DNA of 64,000 bases from Parus major (Eukaryota > Chordata > Aves > Passeriformes > Paridae): the NCBI RefSeq assembly GCF_001522545.3, contig NC_031771.1:223901-287900 (forward strand), given 5' to 3'. Within the stretch, counting starts at the first letter, position 1. Each line of letters opens with the position of its first letter. Under the pieces are notes generated by a model. The model made no database searches. It was not told the DNA's origin and was given only the letters and a program-made list of their open reading frames with translations. The position numbers were made by a program, and so were the translations under genes. Shown piece by piece: positions 38,394 through 53,100 of this stretch.

Positions 38394-41300
38394 AATATTT
38401 AAAAACTCAAGTATCCTTCCCAAACAGATATTGAACTCTTGGATTACATTTTAATACTACTAACAGACTCACAAATTACAGATATCTTTCAGACCATTTC
38501 TCAGATACTTAGATCTGCCTTTTTCTACCTTTGCTGTGCTATAAATTTTTCTTTTTTTATTTTGCTATTCACAAAAAGATCTAACAATGAAAATGCTGGT
38601 TTTGTTTTTTTGTTAAAATATTATCAGATAAAGAAAGGTTCACAAATCAGATCTGCCATCTATCCAGAAAAGGATGGTGAAGAATTAATTCATATATGGG
38701 AAGAGCATGCATTAGAACATGATTTCACTTCAAAGTGCACAGAATCAGCACATTTATGACAGATTTACTTTGCAGCTACTTCAGAGAACACGATATAAAA
38801 AACAATCTGATGCATGAATCGAGAAATAGTGCAAAGGCATTGAAAGTTAACTGCAACACTATGAGGTGTCATTTTGTCCAGTTTGTAGGAAACTTACAGA
38901 TGTCAAACAGCTGTGAAGTCTCTGATGCTTCATGGCTGAGTCACAATTGATTTGGATTCATATAGAACCATGTATATACACAGATGAAAAATTAATGTGT
39001 GCTCTAGAAAATCATCATTTTTTTGGACAGGCTTAATGTACAATCTGCTGTATTGGTATGGATGCAAATTTAGCAGGTTTGAAAGGCTTGCATTGTACAA
39101 GGGTAGGTGCAGATTGGTTCCTGGATAATTAAACATGCAAATGCACCCTCAGCTCAATTAGAAGGTGGTGTTTAGGTGCAGTTCTTTCAAGCCCTGCATA
39201 ACATGGGCATTTCAGAGTATGTCATCTGTTAGAAGTCATCCAGATTACACAGAAATACTAAAGAAATTAGCTCTTTTACTAAAGACAAAGTTGCCATTGT
39301 TTTCAGCTAAGTCTGGTGAAAATGCAATTTTTACAAATCACTGCAAGTAGTAGAGGGGAGGGGAAGAAATGGGTAGAAAATAATCTTTCCAGAATGAATA
39401 TTTACTGTGGCATAAAAAGACATTGATTCTCACTGTGATTAACTTCAACTAATCCTTTGACAGTAAAAAAGCCAATGACAAATTGGCACAGGGAAGGAAT
39501 GAATGAAAGGAATGAGTTTTCAATATACACGTAACCTAAAGCATGGCCTCAAGTCACCAGATGGCTCAAGGGATTAGCAATGCTATATAGTCTTTTCACC
39601 TTCTCCCGTTCCCTCCCCTTCAAGCAACAGGTTCAAATGTTCAAGTAAGCAGCATAAGAATCCAGACAGACACAATTTAATGATCTTTATCTACAACAGG
39701 CAGTGTAGTGAAAGTGGTCACTGCCTAGTAGTGTTACCTCTGTGAGAATAATTATATGCTGGGGATGTGTAAATGTTTCTTTGTTTTCATTGGGGCTAAA
39801 TTGAAATCTTCCCTTTGAAATGTTTCAGTTTATTTTCATGCCCTTTCAAAAACTTCATTAGGTTTATAGTAATTTTGTAAACTTTGAAAAGAAGCATCAT
39901 TTAGAAAAAAAAGCAGTACAGTTTAAAACCTGTTACAAATCACACAATTGTTTGCTTCAGTTAGGAAAGATCAGATGTGAACTATAAATCTGTGATACAC
40001 AGAAGTGATATGATTCTGATTCTTAATTTTCAGTATAGTGTTCTGTCAGAGCCATTTTGATGGATTTCGCTTCCAGTTGTATTGTTTTCTTAGGGGAATA
40101 CATGCACATACTATAAAAGTATGATCATGACTGTTAGTAAATGAAAATCCTTTAGGAAATCTTAGTAAACTACACAGTAGTTTAGTAGTTTACTAGTTAC
40201 TTTAGACAGCTTTTATTTAAGACATCATACGACAAATTGTGGGGTAAAAGCTGTCGAGAAGTTATCTTTTCCTTTATGTTTGTAGTGCTTACTTAGTAGA
40301 TAAAGTACTTTAATCCTTGTAATGAAAACTAGAAGCTATGTTTCAACAGCATGAAAATCAATAACCAAAATAATTGAGCATGTTCTATATTTAAGTTAAC
40401 AGTAATGAAGAAAGTGAAAAACAAAAAAGACCAAAACAAAAACCAAACAGCTAATGATGGAGAAAAAGGAAAGGCAAAAAGCCACTGAAGTTTGTGTATA
40501 AATGTATCCCTGGATATTGTACCATTTATTCTTGTGTGACACTCCTTTAATTTAAAAAATATGTGTCTAACTTGAATTTTAGGCTGTTCATACTTGGCTA
40601 ACATTTAGTGACAGAACTAAATTACTTTCTTTTTTCAACAGAAGTAACAGTTTGCCTTCTGCAAGACAAATGCAGAAGAAGAAGAAAATAGTTGAATTTA
40701 ATAACCTAATTTTTTGCTGCAGATTTTATAAAACTCTACTTTTCTCCTTTTGCTCAGTTACTTGTTTCTGATGCCTATTTTTGCAGCTAGCTGCAGTACA
40801 GTGTATGATTTATACTTCAGATTCTAAAACGTTTATTTTCATAAAATAAATTCTTAAAATAATGTCTTAAAATAAACTTGTTCAGGCAAGTTCTTTGTTT
40901 TATATCAAAGTATATCAAAGTATATTTTGTAAATCTTGACCTTTCAAGATGATACATTGGCCCCACTGACATCACTGGCAAGGCTGTTTTGGACTTGAAA
41001 AGAGGGCAGGTTACTCTCAAGGATGCTGTTTTGCTAAGGCTGCAATGCTCCTGGGGAGCTCCTATACTCAGATTAGATCCATATTGTCTGGGATTTCACT
41101 CTATGCTTTTTTTTCTAGTACATGCTGATGGTACCTCCCCAGTAACAGTACCTATTCATCAGCTGTACTGTGATATTTTGGTACACCAGTACATGTAAAG
41201 GACAAAGTCTGAGCTGTAGATTCTTATTGGCTCTATTAAGTCACAACCTAATACAGTTCAATTTATGACTTAGTGCAATTTACTGCCATCCTTCTTTTCC

Positions 41301-44300
41301 ACCAAGGATGTAAGTGGTGTGATTGCAGATTACAGAGTAGACAAACATTAGTTTGAGATGGGCACAGACTGGCAAATCTCCAAAACTTGTGGGAGCCTTT
41401 GACAGTCCCTCCCTACTTAACCACTGCACATATTCTCTAGAGTCAAGGTCCTTCTCTTATCTTGTACTATATAGGAACATGGAGAACAAGGAAGAGGACT
41501 TCTCTGTCCTTTGCTCATTTGTATTTAGGCCGTCCCATTTATATTAAAAGAAAACAGAGAAGACAGGAAGGCTCAACTTGAACAACAGTCCCTGATTCTG
41601 CTAGGACCTTTCAATAAATAATTTCTTTGTGCATAAAGAAATCATTAGATTAAATTTCCTCATGGAAGAGAAGTTAAAAACAATGTGACAGCCATCACTG
41701 AGCAAGTTCAATACTGAATAAGCAAATCTTTTTGCTCAGATTCTCTTTACTTATATGGTCTTGCCATTATCATGATAACTAATGAACTTAGAAGAAAAGC
41801 ACCAGGAAAATAAATAATGTAATGTAAGCTAATCTTGAATACAGTTTGGCTTCTGGAAGCAGGAATGTCAGACTGAAGTGAATGTTCAACAAAGTCTGCA
41901 CAGCAAATCACCAAGCACTACACAAGTTCACAGCAATTCATCTGAGAATAAGGGCTTACACCTCAATAATCCTCTTCTGAGACTCTTTTTCAGGTTTTTC
42001 ACATTTTGTCTTTATCTCATTTTCTGCTATTTAATAGTTCATAAGTAGCAGACTATTTTATTTTTTTCTTTTAGAATTTTTCTTTGTAATCTTCCTTGGA
42101 ACTTGCTGGATTTTTTTCTCTATTATATATCCAGAGTATCATGATACCAACATGCCACTTACAGCATGAATTTCAGTACACTTGCAAACTTAGCAGTTTT
42201 ATGCTGCAATTACTGTGGTGTATTGGGCAAACATATGAGCCTACATTTCTTATTTGGGCAAAACTTCTGTAAGTTTATGAGTTAATCAGCAGAAACAAAT
42301 CATGCTGACATTGAATGCATAAAGTTTGCTGTTTGTTTATATATTGCTTCATAAAACTTGATCACACACCAGTACACTGAGAGTGGTCAGCCTTAGGAGA
42401 ATTTTTAGCATCTCCTGCTTTCCCTGGTTATCATGGGCTTCTTCTGACTCTGAAATACATGTGTCATTTTATATCAGCTCAAGTTTCAATTCAAATAACA
42501 AGGGGTGATAGATCTGTTGGTCTTCAATCATTTTAGCCTAGTATGTTTGTTTCTGTGAAGTATCTTCTGTATAAAGTGATGTTCAGTTTGACAGTTGCAG
42601 AACTGGTATCTAAACAGAAATTTTCTTTAGGCACAGTATTTCTACATGAACTGTTCATTGAAGTGCAGAATGTACAGCTATGGACTCTAACCATGGACAA
42701 AAAAATGTAAGACATAAATGCTTTTTTGTAAAATACACATTTTAGTCCTTCTCTGAGTGCTGTCAGCAGTTTAAAAATACTTGAGGCACAAAATTTGTTT
42801 TAAAGGAAAAACTTCTTAAAAATGTAACTGAAAGACTGTAAAGTTTGGCTCCCCAAGATCAGTGTCAATATCCTCAGTGCTAGTCTTATTTTGAAAATGG
42901 GGAGTTTTGGACAATTTTAAAGCTGTTCTCAGATTACAATAAAATACAAACCAGACTAGAAATGTGCATGTTATTGTTAGCCTGTTTCAGCTCTGTCAGC
43001 TCTGGCCTCATAAAATAAATTTGAAACTGCAGCTTTCCAGCAGAAAAGCTCTCAGACCGCTCACTGTTCAGGGCCATGTGAGATAAAATGGAGGTGGGAG
43101 GAACACCCTTTTCAGAGGTGGGCACAGGGCATGTAAACAGATGTGGCTGGGCTGAATGGCGGCATTGTTCCCTGCCTGCCCTCCCTCCCTCCCTCCCTCC
43201 CAGCAGGGACCCGGCACAAATCCCACTCCCAAGATGAGAGCTTAAAATCTGCCTGTTATAATTCAAGAAACCCAGAGTGCACTGAAGTTTTAAGTCTGTC
43301 AAATACCACACTTACTCACCTCCCCAGAGTCATTCCAGAGGCATTCCTGAGCAGTTTATAGGAATTTTTTTCCCCAACAACATGGCAGAATTAACTTTAA
43401 ACAGACACTTCCAAGGTTCTTTTTTCAGTGCAACTTTTACATTTCATAATTCATTATAGTTTATTTTTGAAAGCTGTCTATAACATGTGATGAACATACA
43501 AACAGTATCTTCAATATATGCATACATATTCAGTTCAATAGCTTTACATTAAGTGCATTCCAAGAAGGAATACCCAGGAGATATTACAAACATATTTTAT
43601 GTAATTACATACGTTAAAGTAAAATCCTCTAAACTAAACTTCTAAGCTGATTGTAGGGACACAATTCAATAGAGTAGATAGAAGTTTATCTTTTAGCCTC
43701 CATGCCGCTGCTGAGTTTCTCTACACATGTTCATGGATTTATTTCATTTGGGAGCTGGTTTTGTGGAATACTTGTAAAGGTCACATATATGAGCATTTGG
43801 AAGCTTGCCCAGGTTGCTTTAAGTAACTCCAGGGACAGAGAGCTGTGTGATTTCAGAGGCCTTTGTAGGGAAGAGGCAAAAATTAACTTAGTTCTAGTTT
43901 AAAGAGTTTAACTAGACTTCATTTAATGGAGATAAAACAGCACAGTTGTCCCCAGTTATGTTCAGAAACTGAAGCTATATATGAAATAAATGAAACTTAT
44001 AAACTGAAGTTATTAATGAAATATTTAAGTTCAGTAACATGTTATTCATTAAATACATGCTGTTGCATTCTGCTGCACAGTAGTGGTGGTTTTCCCTCCC
44101 CCCTTGTAGAGATAGAAGTTTGCAATCCATGTATTTCAGATTTGTAAATTCTATCATTGTGCCAACTGTGTGCGTGAAGGTTATGAATGCATTTTAGGCA
44201 TGTCTGTGAAATGAAGCATGCTAAACATCACCAGAACAGAAAATTAGAACATGAAACAGAAGAAAGAGGGTAAAGGAAAATATGTTTTGTAAGTGCCAGT

Positions 44301-46816
44301 TTGCACTTCTTTCATAGTCAAAAATTAGTTGTAATTCCTCTGTAACAGCTCAAAGGGCACACATTGTCATAGGTCCAGTTAATTTTCTGAGTAATTTTTT
44401 GTATCAGTAGTGGCTTGAGGAAGCAAAATGAACCCAATAGTGTGCTTTAAACAGTACTTCAGGGTCACCCTGCCAGCATTCAATTTGCAGTTCTGCTGTA
44501 AATCTGCCACCATAGGCAATATACAGAAGTGTGCTCAATCTGTTTTCTGGCGGGGATAGGATTCACTTGTTTATTTTTTGGCACACTATTAGAGTCTAGT
44601 TTGGTGTGGCTATTTTTTCCTTTCAGCACTATGATTTTATCTCAAAAACAGTGATAGGGAATAAATAAGGTGGCCTGATTTAATTTCTTGTTCTGCCACA
44701 CACTCTGATTTTGTGTCCTATTTATTAATAGATCTAATAGGATTTTTGCATGAAACCAAAGAAAGGGAGGGAGGAAGGGATGACCTGCAGAGAGAGCTGG
44801 TGCCTTTCTCAACCCAAAAGCAGTGTCAGGCCTTCTCTTCAGTCCTCTCTGACAGAGCTAGAGGCATTTCTCTATATGTGAGTGTGTCTCATGCATTCAT
44901 GAGGCTTTTTGACACCACAGCCTCTTTTGTTATGAGATAGATCATAGCTCTCCCCTTCTCCCAGCTACCATATGGTGCGGTGGAAAGGGGCTTTCAAAGG
45001 GAGAGCTGGACTGAGGAGCTGAGGCAGGGAGAAGAAAGTAATCTAACTGCGGCAGTTGAGATTGATTTATTTTCACAGTGAAGGAGGCAAGTTACTATGA
45101 CTGGTGGAGAGAGGGGGTTGTCTTGGAATAGAAAACTGTCTCCAGAGCAGGCAAACAGGCAGTTAGGATCATAGCCATGTTGTGCTTGTTCTCTAGGTAC
45201 AGAGCTTGAGAATAAGCATATGCATTTTTATTATCTTAATGCTGGCTGAGAAAAGCTGAGAAAGTCTTATAGCTCCTGTGCCTTGGCACAGGATCTCAGC
45301 TGCCTCAGCCTGGCTTAGATTTGACATTTCTCTGAGACTGAACTCTCTCTGCCCTACCATATGTGCATAACTTCCAAGCTTTAGTCTGAAAATGTTAGAA
45401 GATTCCAAAAAATATTTGTCTTCATCATAGTGTTTGGAGTAGGACTGTTTAAAGGAAAACACTAAATGGTAAATTCTTCTCTATGTTCAGTGAGTGAAAA
45501 TATACTAAAATCAACAGAGTTTTTCAGACTTCTAAGTCATTACCTTGTTTTACCAAGGTGACTTACTCTATTAAAAAAAATAAACTGACTCAAATTTACT
45601 ATGTGCCTTTTTTCCTGTCTTTTACTTCATTCAGCTTCAAAAGGAAGTCTGTTTCACACCTGCCTGCAGCCACTTTGACTTCCATATTTGGTGACCAAAT
45701 ATTTCAACTTAAAAAGAAAAACAAAAATTATGCATGTGTGTCTTAATCAAAATAATTATTGAGACTTCTTAAATTGTGTGGCAAATCAGACTTCGATCTT
45801 GAGGTCAGTATAGATCAGAAAAATACATGTAAGGACACACTTCACAAAATTTAGAAGAAGTTCCAATAAAACTGATTGGAATTGTGGTTTTTATTCCCAG
45901 AAGAATTATTTGAATATCCCTGTGGGACTGAATTAAATTATGCTGAATGCACAGGAAGGGAATCAATTATATTACTTGGAAATTTTGAAATGTTTTGTTC
46001 TAAATACATTTAAGGTCATTTTGTGTCTCCTTAACTGCTTCAAGAAAGTTATGGAAATTACAATTCAAGGGACATGGGAGAGGACAGGGAAGATCAAAGA
46101 TAGAGACCATTTCCACAGGAAGGGAGGATACATGGATGGAAGAGGCAATGAGAGGGATATGGAACAAGTTTAAAAAAATCGTGCTTGGCACAGTAGTTAG
46201 GGAACCCATTATTTACTATTTCTCAAGTGACTGGAAGACACCCAACACAAATTTAAAATAAAAGTTTTGAAATTAATCAAGTAAACTCTTTCATCTCTTA
46301 ATGCATGCTTGAATTGAAGCTTTCATTGCTACTGTAAATTCTGAAGGCAAAAAGTATAGATGGGTTTAAACAGATTCATTTGAAGAAGAATAAAGTCAAT
46401 ATTACAGTACCTGAGATGAAAACTGTAGCTCAAGAAGTCCTAGAAATGCTGCATTTTTGGGAACTGAGACAACATGTTGAAAGAAGCAATTAATTTCTAA
46501 TTTTCTTGTATTGTTTTACCTCTTCTATTGACAACTGCAAAAGCCCAAATGTATATGAAGTTAATATTTTATCTGCCCCAGTACAATTTTTATTTTGTTC
46601 TTATAAAATATTTATAAATTCCAGTAAGCCAGGCTCTCTCATTACTCCATTTATCCAGATGGGTATCATTCATATGTTTAATTCTGTAGTTCACTTTTGA
46701 AGTTTAACTGGAGGTAAGATATTGAAGCATCTCGGAGATACATCAGACAAGGGAAGTTGTGTCAAAGGAGACTACTCCAGTCCGCATCCCATGAGACAAT
46801 AAGGGAAGCTCAAGTG
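38394..46816. other. Long non-coding AT-rich interval
   Basis: About 8.4 kb without recognised genes or interspersed repeats. Short structures include an inverted repeat GTAAACTAC/GTAGTTTAC near 40166-40195 and the CCCT microsatellite at 43178. Open frames up to 106 (38439-38759) and 125 codons (42934-43311, running through the microsatellite) show no family motif. Confidence 0.5.
43178..43201. repeat. (CCCT)n microsatellite
   Basis: Five to six perfect CCCT units in a CT/GC-rich local patch; a variable-length simple repeat. Confidence 0.9.
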
Positions 46817-46822
46817 GTTTCT

Positions 46823-47179
46823 TATGGATGCTCTAACTATGAGCAAAAGCAGGGAGCACAGTGTCTGTGGAAAAGCAGGTCACAAAGTGGCCTGGGAAAT
46901 CATAAGGAGGAATTAAAACAATCCTCAGAGATAGAAGACAGCCTTGCAGGTGTTGTTTGTCTGTTCCTTGTTTTCTTGCAAGAGAAGGTCAAGGGGTGGT
47001 GTACCCCACTGACCAATGATGGTGATGTGTTAGTTTACTAACTAATAAGAGTTTTACCTTTCTGTACTTTCACATATCGGTCTATAAAAGAAGATCTGAG
47101 GGTAATAAACCTTAAGTTCTCCTGTTCAACTCACAAGAGAGTCCGTGTCGTTCTTCTCACTGCTCCCAATAGAGTGACA
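46823..47179 (+). mobile_element. Solo LTR of the provirus family, TSD GTTTCT
   Basis: A 357-bp copy of the same LTR as those at 57379 and 61184. Shared segments include GGTGTTGTTT, CAATGATGGTGATGTGTTAG and CTATAAAAGAAGATCT, with ends TATGGATGC... (TG lost by G to A) and ...GAGTGACA. An exact 6-bp duplication GTTTCT flanks it at 46817-46822 and 47180-47185. It has a TATA box (TATAAAA, 47083-47089) and AATAAA (47104-47109) only about 15 bases later. It is the most diverged of the three copies. Confidence 0.92.
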
Positions 47180-47185
47180 GTTTCT

Positions 47186-50100
47186 TAAAGTGACTAAACA
47201 AAATACTATTCTAAAAAATTAACTGTTTGACTTGGATTTGATATAAGATTACATTTAAAACTGACAAATTTGGTTTTAATACAAAAAATTTAAGTACAGC
47301 TTTTGTTACAGGTAAATATCATATAAAGGTTGGCGTTGCCATTTCCCAAATTGTACTGCTTAAGTTTGTTTATTGACTATTGCAGATGGCAACAGAGCTG
47401 TTAGGACAGATCACACAGGTCCACTGAAACACTGTAATACTTGGTGTAGAGAAACAAGATTGTCCTTTCACACTATTCCCTGGTCAGAGGAGGTGAAGAA
47501 ATGCCAGTCTGAATTCTATTGGCTTGGATTCAGCAATGCCTTTGAGTAAGAGTCAGCAAAGCTTAAGTTAATGGTGCCACACACAGCCCTCATGGAGAAG
47601 ATGTGCAAGGGATCACATTCCCCTTTGATGCACATGTCAGCCCTTGAGAAAAGTAGAATGAGATGAATAAAATCACTTCACCAAGTGATTTTATTCATCA
47701 TTTATTTCTGAGAATTTTTGAATGAGTCATCCAAGTTTCACATCTTTCATAATTTAAATTGTCTATATAATTGTGATTTTCTTACTGCAAATAAAAACAT
47801 ATGCAAATGGCTGAAGGAAAGGAAAATAATACTTTTGTGAGTAAGTGGTGGTCACAAAAGAACTATTTTGTTACTTGTTATTGCAGTTTTTTCTGTCAAG
47901 TGAAAAGACATTGCCATTGCTAATAATCTTAAAAAATACTGCTACTTTTTGAAAAACAAAAAGCAGCATTTGAGCTAAATTCTAACTCTGCATAATAAAT
48001 CAGTGTTAGTCACAAGTATTAATTTTTTGTAGCTAATTTTACAGTAGGAAGAGAAAGACAATTTTATACAAAAGAACAGAGAGATAAGTAACTTTTTTTC
48101 TTCTTTTATTACTATTATTGTCATTGTTTTGATCAATGTTTTTGAAGAAATGCTCTGCGGGGTGAGACTGGTGGCCTAGCTTCCAGGAGTGTTATAGGGA
48201 AGAACATGTGAGCCTTTGTACTTCTAAAAGTCCAGCCCAGCATTGTGGTACTATCTGGTTTAGGACTAGGCAGGCATGTACCCCTTTTTAATCTAGTTGA
48301 TGATCTTTTGACCATGAGTTTATCTAATCCTTAACCTGCTGATACCTCTAGACAGGAAATTGGAAATATCAATAACTTATGTGAAAGAGTATGTTCTTAT
48401 AATGTCTAATTCAATGTATTACAATGCAAAGGAAACTGTTTATTAAAACACACCATTTAGTATGTTTTATGGGATCAAAGAATTTGGCCAAATAGCTCTG
48501 GGTTTCCACATAAGATTTAAACCAACTAGCATATTTGGTGATATTCAAATAGACAGATCTACAATTTTTTTAGGACATAATATATATAGCTATGAGTTTG
48601 CCTCAATAATGCCAAGCACAATAAAACAAACCAAAAATTAAGTGTTTGTAAGTTTAATAGAAGAGACTTGAAGTACTTAGCACCTTGCTATATTCTAAGT
48701 GAACTGCTTATGCACTACCATATGGTCATGACACCCAAGTGAAGTGAAATGTTCTTAACAAGGTCAAGCAAATTATTTAAGAGTTTGATTTTCATAAGGA
48801 TGCGGTCTCAAGTATAGAATAGGAGAATGAATACAAATTGGAATTCCTTTAGACAGATGTTCCTAAAATTACTGTCTATGTATTATATTTGGGCTACACC
48901 GTAAAACTTCCTTATACTTATAGGCAGAAAAGGAGCTAGAGTCTTGGTACTTCAAGGGTAAAGCATGTTAATTCATCAAATGTTTCAGCAGCCTCACAAT
49001 ATTCCCAGTGTGCCTTGCTTGTGAATCTGTACTGCAAACCAACAATAACTGTATTGCATGGGGGTAATTTTGCCCAGTTTTTAAAAAAGGATGCCAAAAC
49101 ATCTAAGATATCTTGCTTCAGGTACCACAGGTACAAAGAATCCTTAGACCATGTGATCTGCACAAATATTTATCCCTGCATAAAGATATGACATCTATCT
49201 TGATTTTCACTTAGTACAGAGTTTTAGAAAATCATTTGACAGGACATTAGACAAGAATTGCTCTACTCAGGCATCTCAGTGCATGATTCTGAGTAGTACA
49301 GAGGTGTCAAAATGCATTTGATTTCAGTTGCTGTTATTCATATACGGTTTTGACAATGAAGACGTTATTATATCAGATTTAATCAAGTATCATAATTAGG
49401 CATCTCATCACTTTACAAAAATTATGGTCTGTCAACAACAGCAATGACAGCAAGAATTATGTGATATCTGTAGAAAGAGATGCATATTTTATATTTAAAC
49501 ATAATGCAATATACTGAGAACCTGTGGTACATACTGTTTTGCTTTTTTTTGAGAGAAGTTAACTGAGAGAACTCGTATCTTGAGAGCCTTGCAGCCTCCA
49601 GGTAGGTCATTGCTACAGTTTGGAAATGGCATTGTTCTTGAGTCTTTCTCATTGAGGTTTCTCATCGATGACACTCAGAGGAAACAGCTACTCAGAAAGA
49701 ACTAGGCAGCTTCTATTTTATCAGAGAAACCTTTAAAAGCTATGACTAACAGTACTGAAAACTTACATTTGGAAATGCATACCCAACAAAGTTGCAAGTT
49801 GTTTTTACATTGAATGGAAGAGTTTTTGGAACACTTAATGTATCACCTATTGCTGCAAGTCCACATTTTAGGAGCATTAATGCAGCAAGACTGAAGTAAA
49901 TAGCTCAGATACTGCTTAGCTAAACTAATACAGTAAATTCCTGGGAGAGCAGTATTCCACAGCTTGACGCTAGCTAATCTTATGCTTTTGAGGGAAAAAT
50001 TATTTCTGTTTTTTACCCAAATTTCCAACAACAAGATTAATCCAGCTAAAAGGTACAGCAAAACTAGTACTGTTAAGAAATTATGCTTGTAAAGGCTGAG

Positions 50101-53100
50101 TAGAACTCTGCTCACCAATAAAACAAATTGTTTAAATTTAAAATATAATAATTTTTGTAATTAAATAGATCAATAGAATAAAAACAGAATGCTTAAAAGA
50201 ATCTTAGGGATTCTTTAAGTCTATGTGGGAAATAAAACATTCTTATGTAAAAATTCTTATTCCTGAGTTAAGGCATTACCAAAATGGAATAATATAGGCT
50301 ATCCTTCGTACTGAAGCAGAAGAAATCAGTAGAAATTATGGTGCTTGAAAATGGTTTAATATTGAGTCATTCTTAAAAATAAATTTTCCTTTCTTTTTAA
50401 AACACTGTATGGAACCAGCCAATTCCTTTCACTGGAAAGTCTTGGGTTCTCAGCAGCTTTTGTTGAAAACAGCCTCTTACATGACTTTACTAATTTAAAT
50501 TACAAAATTTTGCTATGCACAGATTTTCATAAGCATTGGAATGTTGCAGTTAATAAAACAAAAAAGGAAAAAAAAAAAGAGAGAAAAGACAGTATCTGTG
50601 TTCCTTACATCTGAAAATGACCAATGCTTTTACTCACAAAATATCTTCAAAGAAAATGATACTGGTTTTGTCCACAGCATTGCACATGCTGAGATAGGTG
50701 GTATCCTGCAATGTCTGAGCTGGGAAGGAAAAAAAATATGGAAGGAGTACCTTTCATAATGACCAATAAATGTTGCTGCATTAAATAATTACTTTGTGTC
50801 CAGCTTCATTACTCATTCTGCTCACTGCATCATATTTCATTGATCTCTTACAAGCTGGAAGTGTACTTTGGCTTGCTATCAAAGTTAAACTTTCTGCCAG
50901 ATGTTTTCTGCTACATTCTGGAAAAAACACCAAACCTCAAATGTAAGTCTTGTCATTTTTGTCCCCAAGTTCAGCACAGGTCATTGGCATACATTTCTAC
51001 AGCATTCAAAGATGCAGCAGGTAATTCCTTAACCAAAACCAAACATAAGCATAGGCTATATTTCACAGAGAGTTGTAAAGTCAAACAAATAAGCCCCCAT
51101 TTCATTACCGAATACAGTGCAGTAAGTACACTCAGCCTCTGAACAGAAACACATTTCTTCTGGTATTTCAACCCTTGAAGAATCCCTGTGGCCAAATAAA
51201 GTAAGATGAAAAAATCCCCTCTAATGAGAAGCAGGATATTATCCTGTTCATCTCTTTTATGGTGTCACATGCCTTCTGATGATAAAGCTGGATCGTATAG
51301 CTCTTTTGTCACACAATAAGTAAGTAAACACTGAATCTCCCCTCTCCCTGTCCCTGCTCCTTCCTCTCTGACCCTCAGAGGAACTGTGTAAAGAGCAAAA
51401 GAAAGGGAAAAAAGATGACTAACATGTACTAGGATTTAGCTTCTGGCAAGAGACATTATAAGGAATTCATTTCCTGGCACATAATTTACATTTCCAGTCC
51501 TCCCTCCCACTCCTTTTCTTTCTCCCACCCTTCCCCCCTGCTCCCCTTTCAAGCTGTCTTCTCTTTCTGCAGTGCTTGCTGCAACTTCCTGCCGTATGTT
51601 TGCTTTCTATTTTCATATCCATGGGAAAGGAATCTGCTCTAGCACAAGGCTGCTATCCTGCCTGTGCCCATGCTGGTGGTCACTGCCACTTTTAGCTTAA
51701 GCCACAGGCATTTGGACTCCATTAAGTGATGGTGAAACCATCCAGCAAATGACAGTCATTAAATTTTAGCCGAGTCAGCTGGAAAAATTTCCTCTTCTCT
51801 CTGAGGTTTTTACTTTTTGCTAGTAAGCTCCAGACAAAATAAAATAATTTTCAATTTTAAATATTTAATCTAAATCCTGGTTTAGGGTTTTATTTTTTGG
51901 GGAAAAGAGTTATGTCCCTCTTGCTCATTAAAGGGCACTCTGTTGTATCTTCGATGCAGCTTTGGGCAGCTCTGCTACTTTGATCCTCTTAGAAACAGGC
52001 TCATTACTACATCCACCTCACAGAGTAACACTTCAAAGCTTTGCAAAGGACAAAGGGAGGAATTTAGAAACAGAGCCAAGTGGCTCTCAAGTATCTTGAC
52101 TAAATTAACTTTGTATTACGTGTTACTGGCCCAGTTGCAATTTTGAGAGGAGGAAACAAAGCAGTAACTCTATGTGCTTCTTTCATGCATTTTATATCAA
52201 ACTAATAAATATGCTTAAAATCTTCTAGGACTCTGCCACAGCATCTGCTAAACAAAGCAGATACCACAGATGTTGTATCAAAGGTAGTAGTTGCTCTGGA
52301 GATGCTAAAAAGGCAGATTGATGTTGTCAATGGATTGATTGATTTATATTGTTCAGAATGATAGAGTTACTATTAATCAACCAGTGAGATTAACAGAGGA
52401 AATAGGCAGTTCTCAAAATCAATATCTCCAGAACCAGCAGTAACCACATTCATCTTCAACACTTTGAGATCTATCCTTGCTGTAATGATTAACATTATGG
52501 GTCATTCTCCAGCCTAAATTTATTACTTCTGACATGTTTGACTTAGTATGTAAGTCAGGACTGTAACAATATACTATTTTCACTATGTGCTTTCACCACA
52601 AATTGCAGTGCAGTGCTGTTAACACAAGCTTCTTAAGCAGTCTTGTCCCAGTGAAGGTACGTCAATTAGAAAGCTCAGCCATATTCTGAGTGTCACAGTC
52701 ATGCTCCCTAGCAGTAGTGGGCAAATCAGTGTAGCCCTAGTGGGTGACTGTGGGTTGTGGGCATCTTATATTGCCATAATCCCTGCCATGAGAAAGGTTC
52801 TTATTTTTGAGATATCAGGTGACTCTGGTTTAGGTGGTAATGATTCCTAGCATGAACTCTTTGCATAAAGTGCTGTAAGTAAAAAGCAGGTGCCATTCAT
52901 TACAGACTTTGGAAAGCTCTGTGTTGGTCTCAGTCAAAGACATCAGAAAGACTTGAAAGTTACTATTTTATTATTTATTTGATTTTATTCTGCCTTCTGA
53001 ATCCTTTACCAGAAAGTTTTTCTGAACATATCAGAGTACCATTTTCTGAGATCCCACTAAAATAATCTAATCCTGTCAATACTTTGCTAGGCTTGAGACA

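Noticed and set aside
38439..38759. 106-codon plus-strand frame
   Set aside because: No recognised motif, AT-driven residue use, no promoter or splice context; indistinguishable from chance.
42934..43311. 125-codon minus-strand frame
   Set aside because: It runs through the CCCT microsatellite, which keeps it open; no conserved residues or start context.
51497..51575. Long pyrimidine tract ending in TTTCTGCAG as a splice acceptor
   Set aside because: No coherent reading frame or donor follows within a normal exon length.
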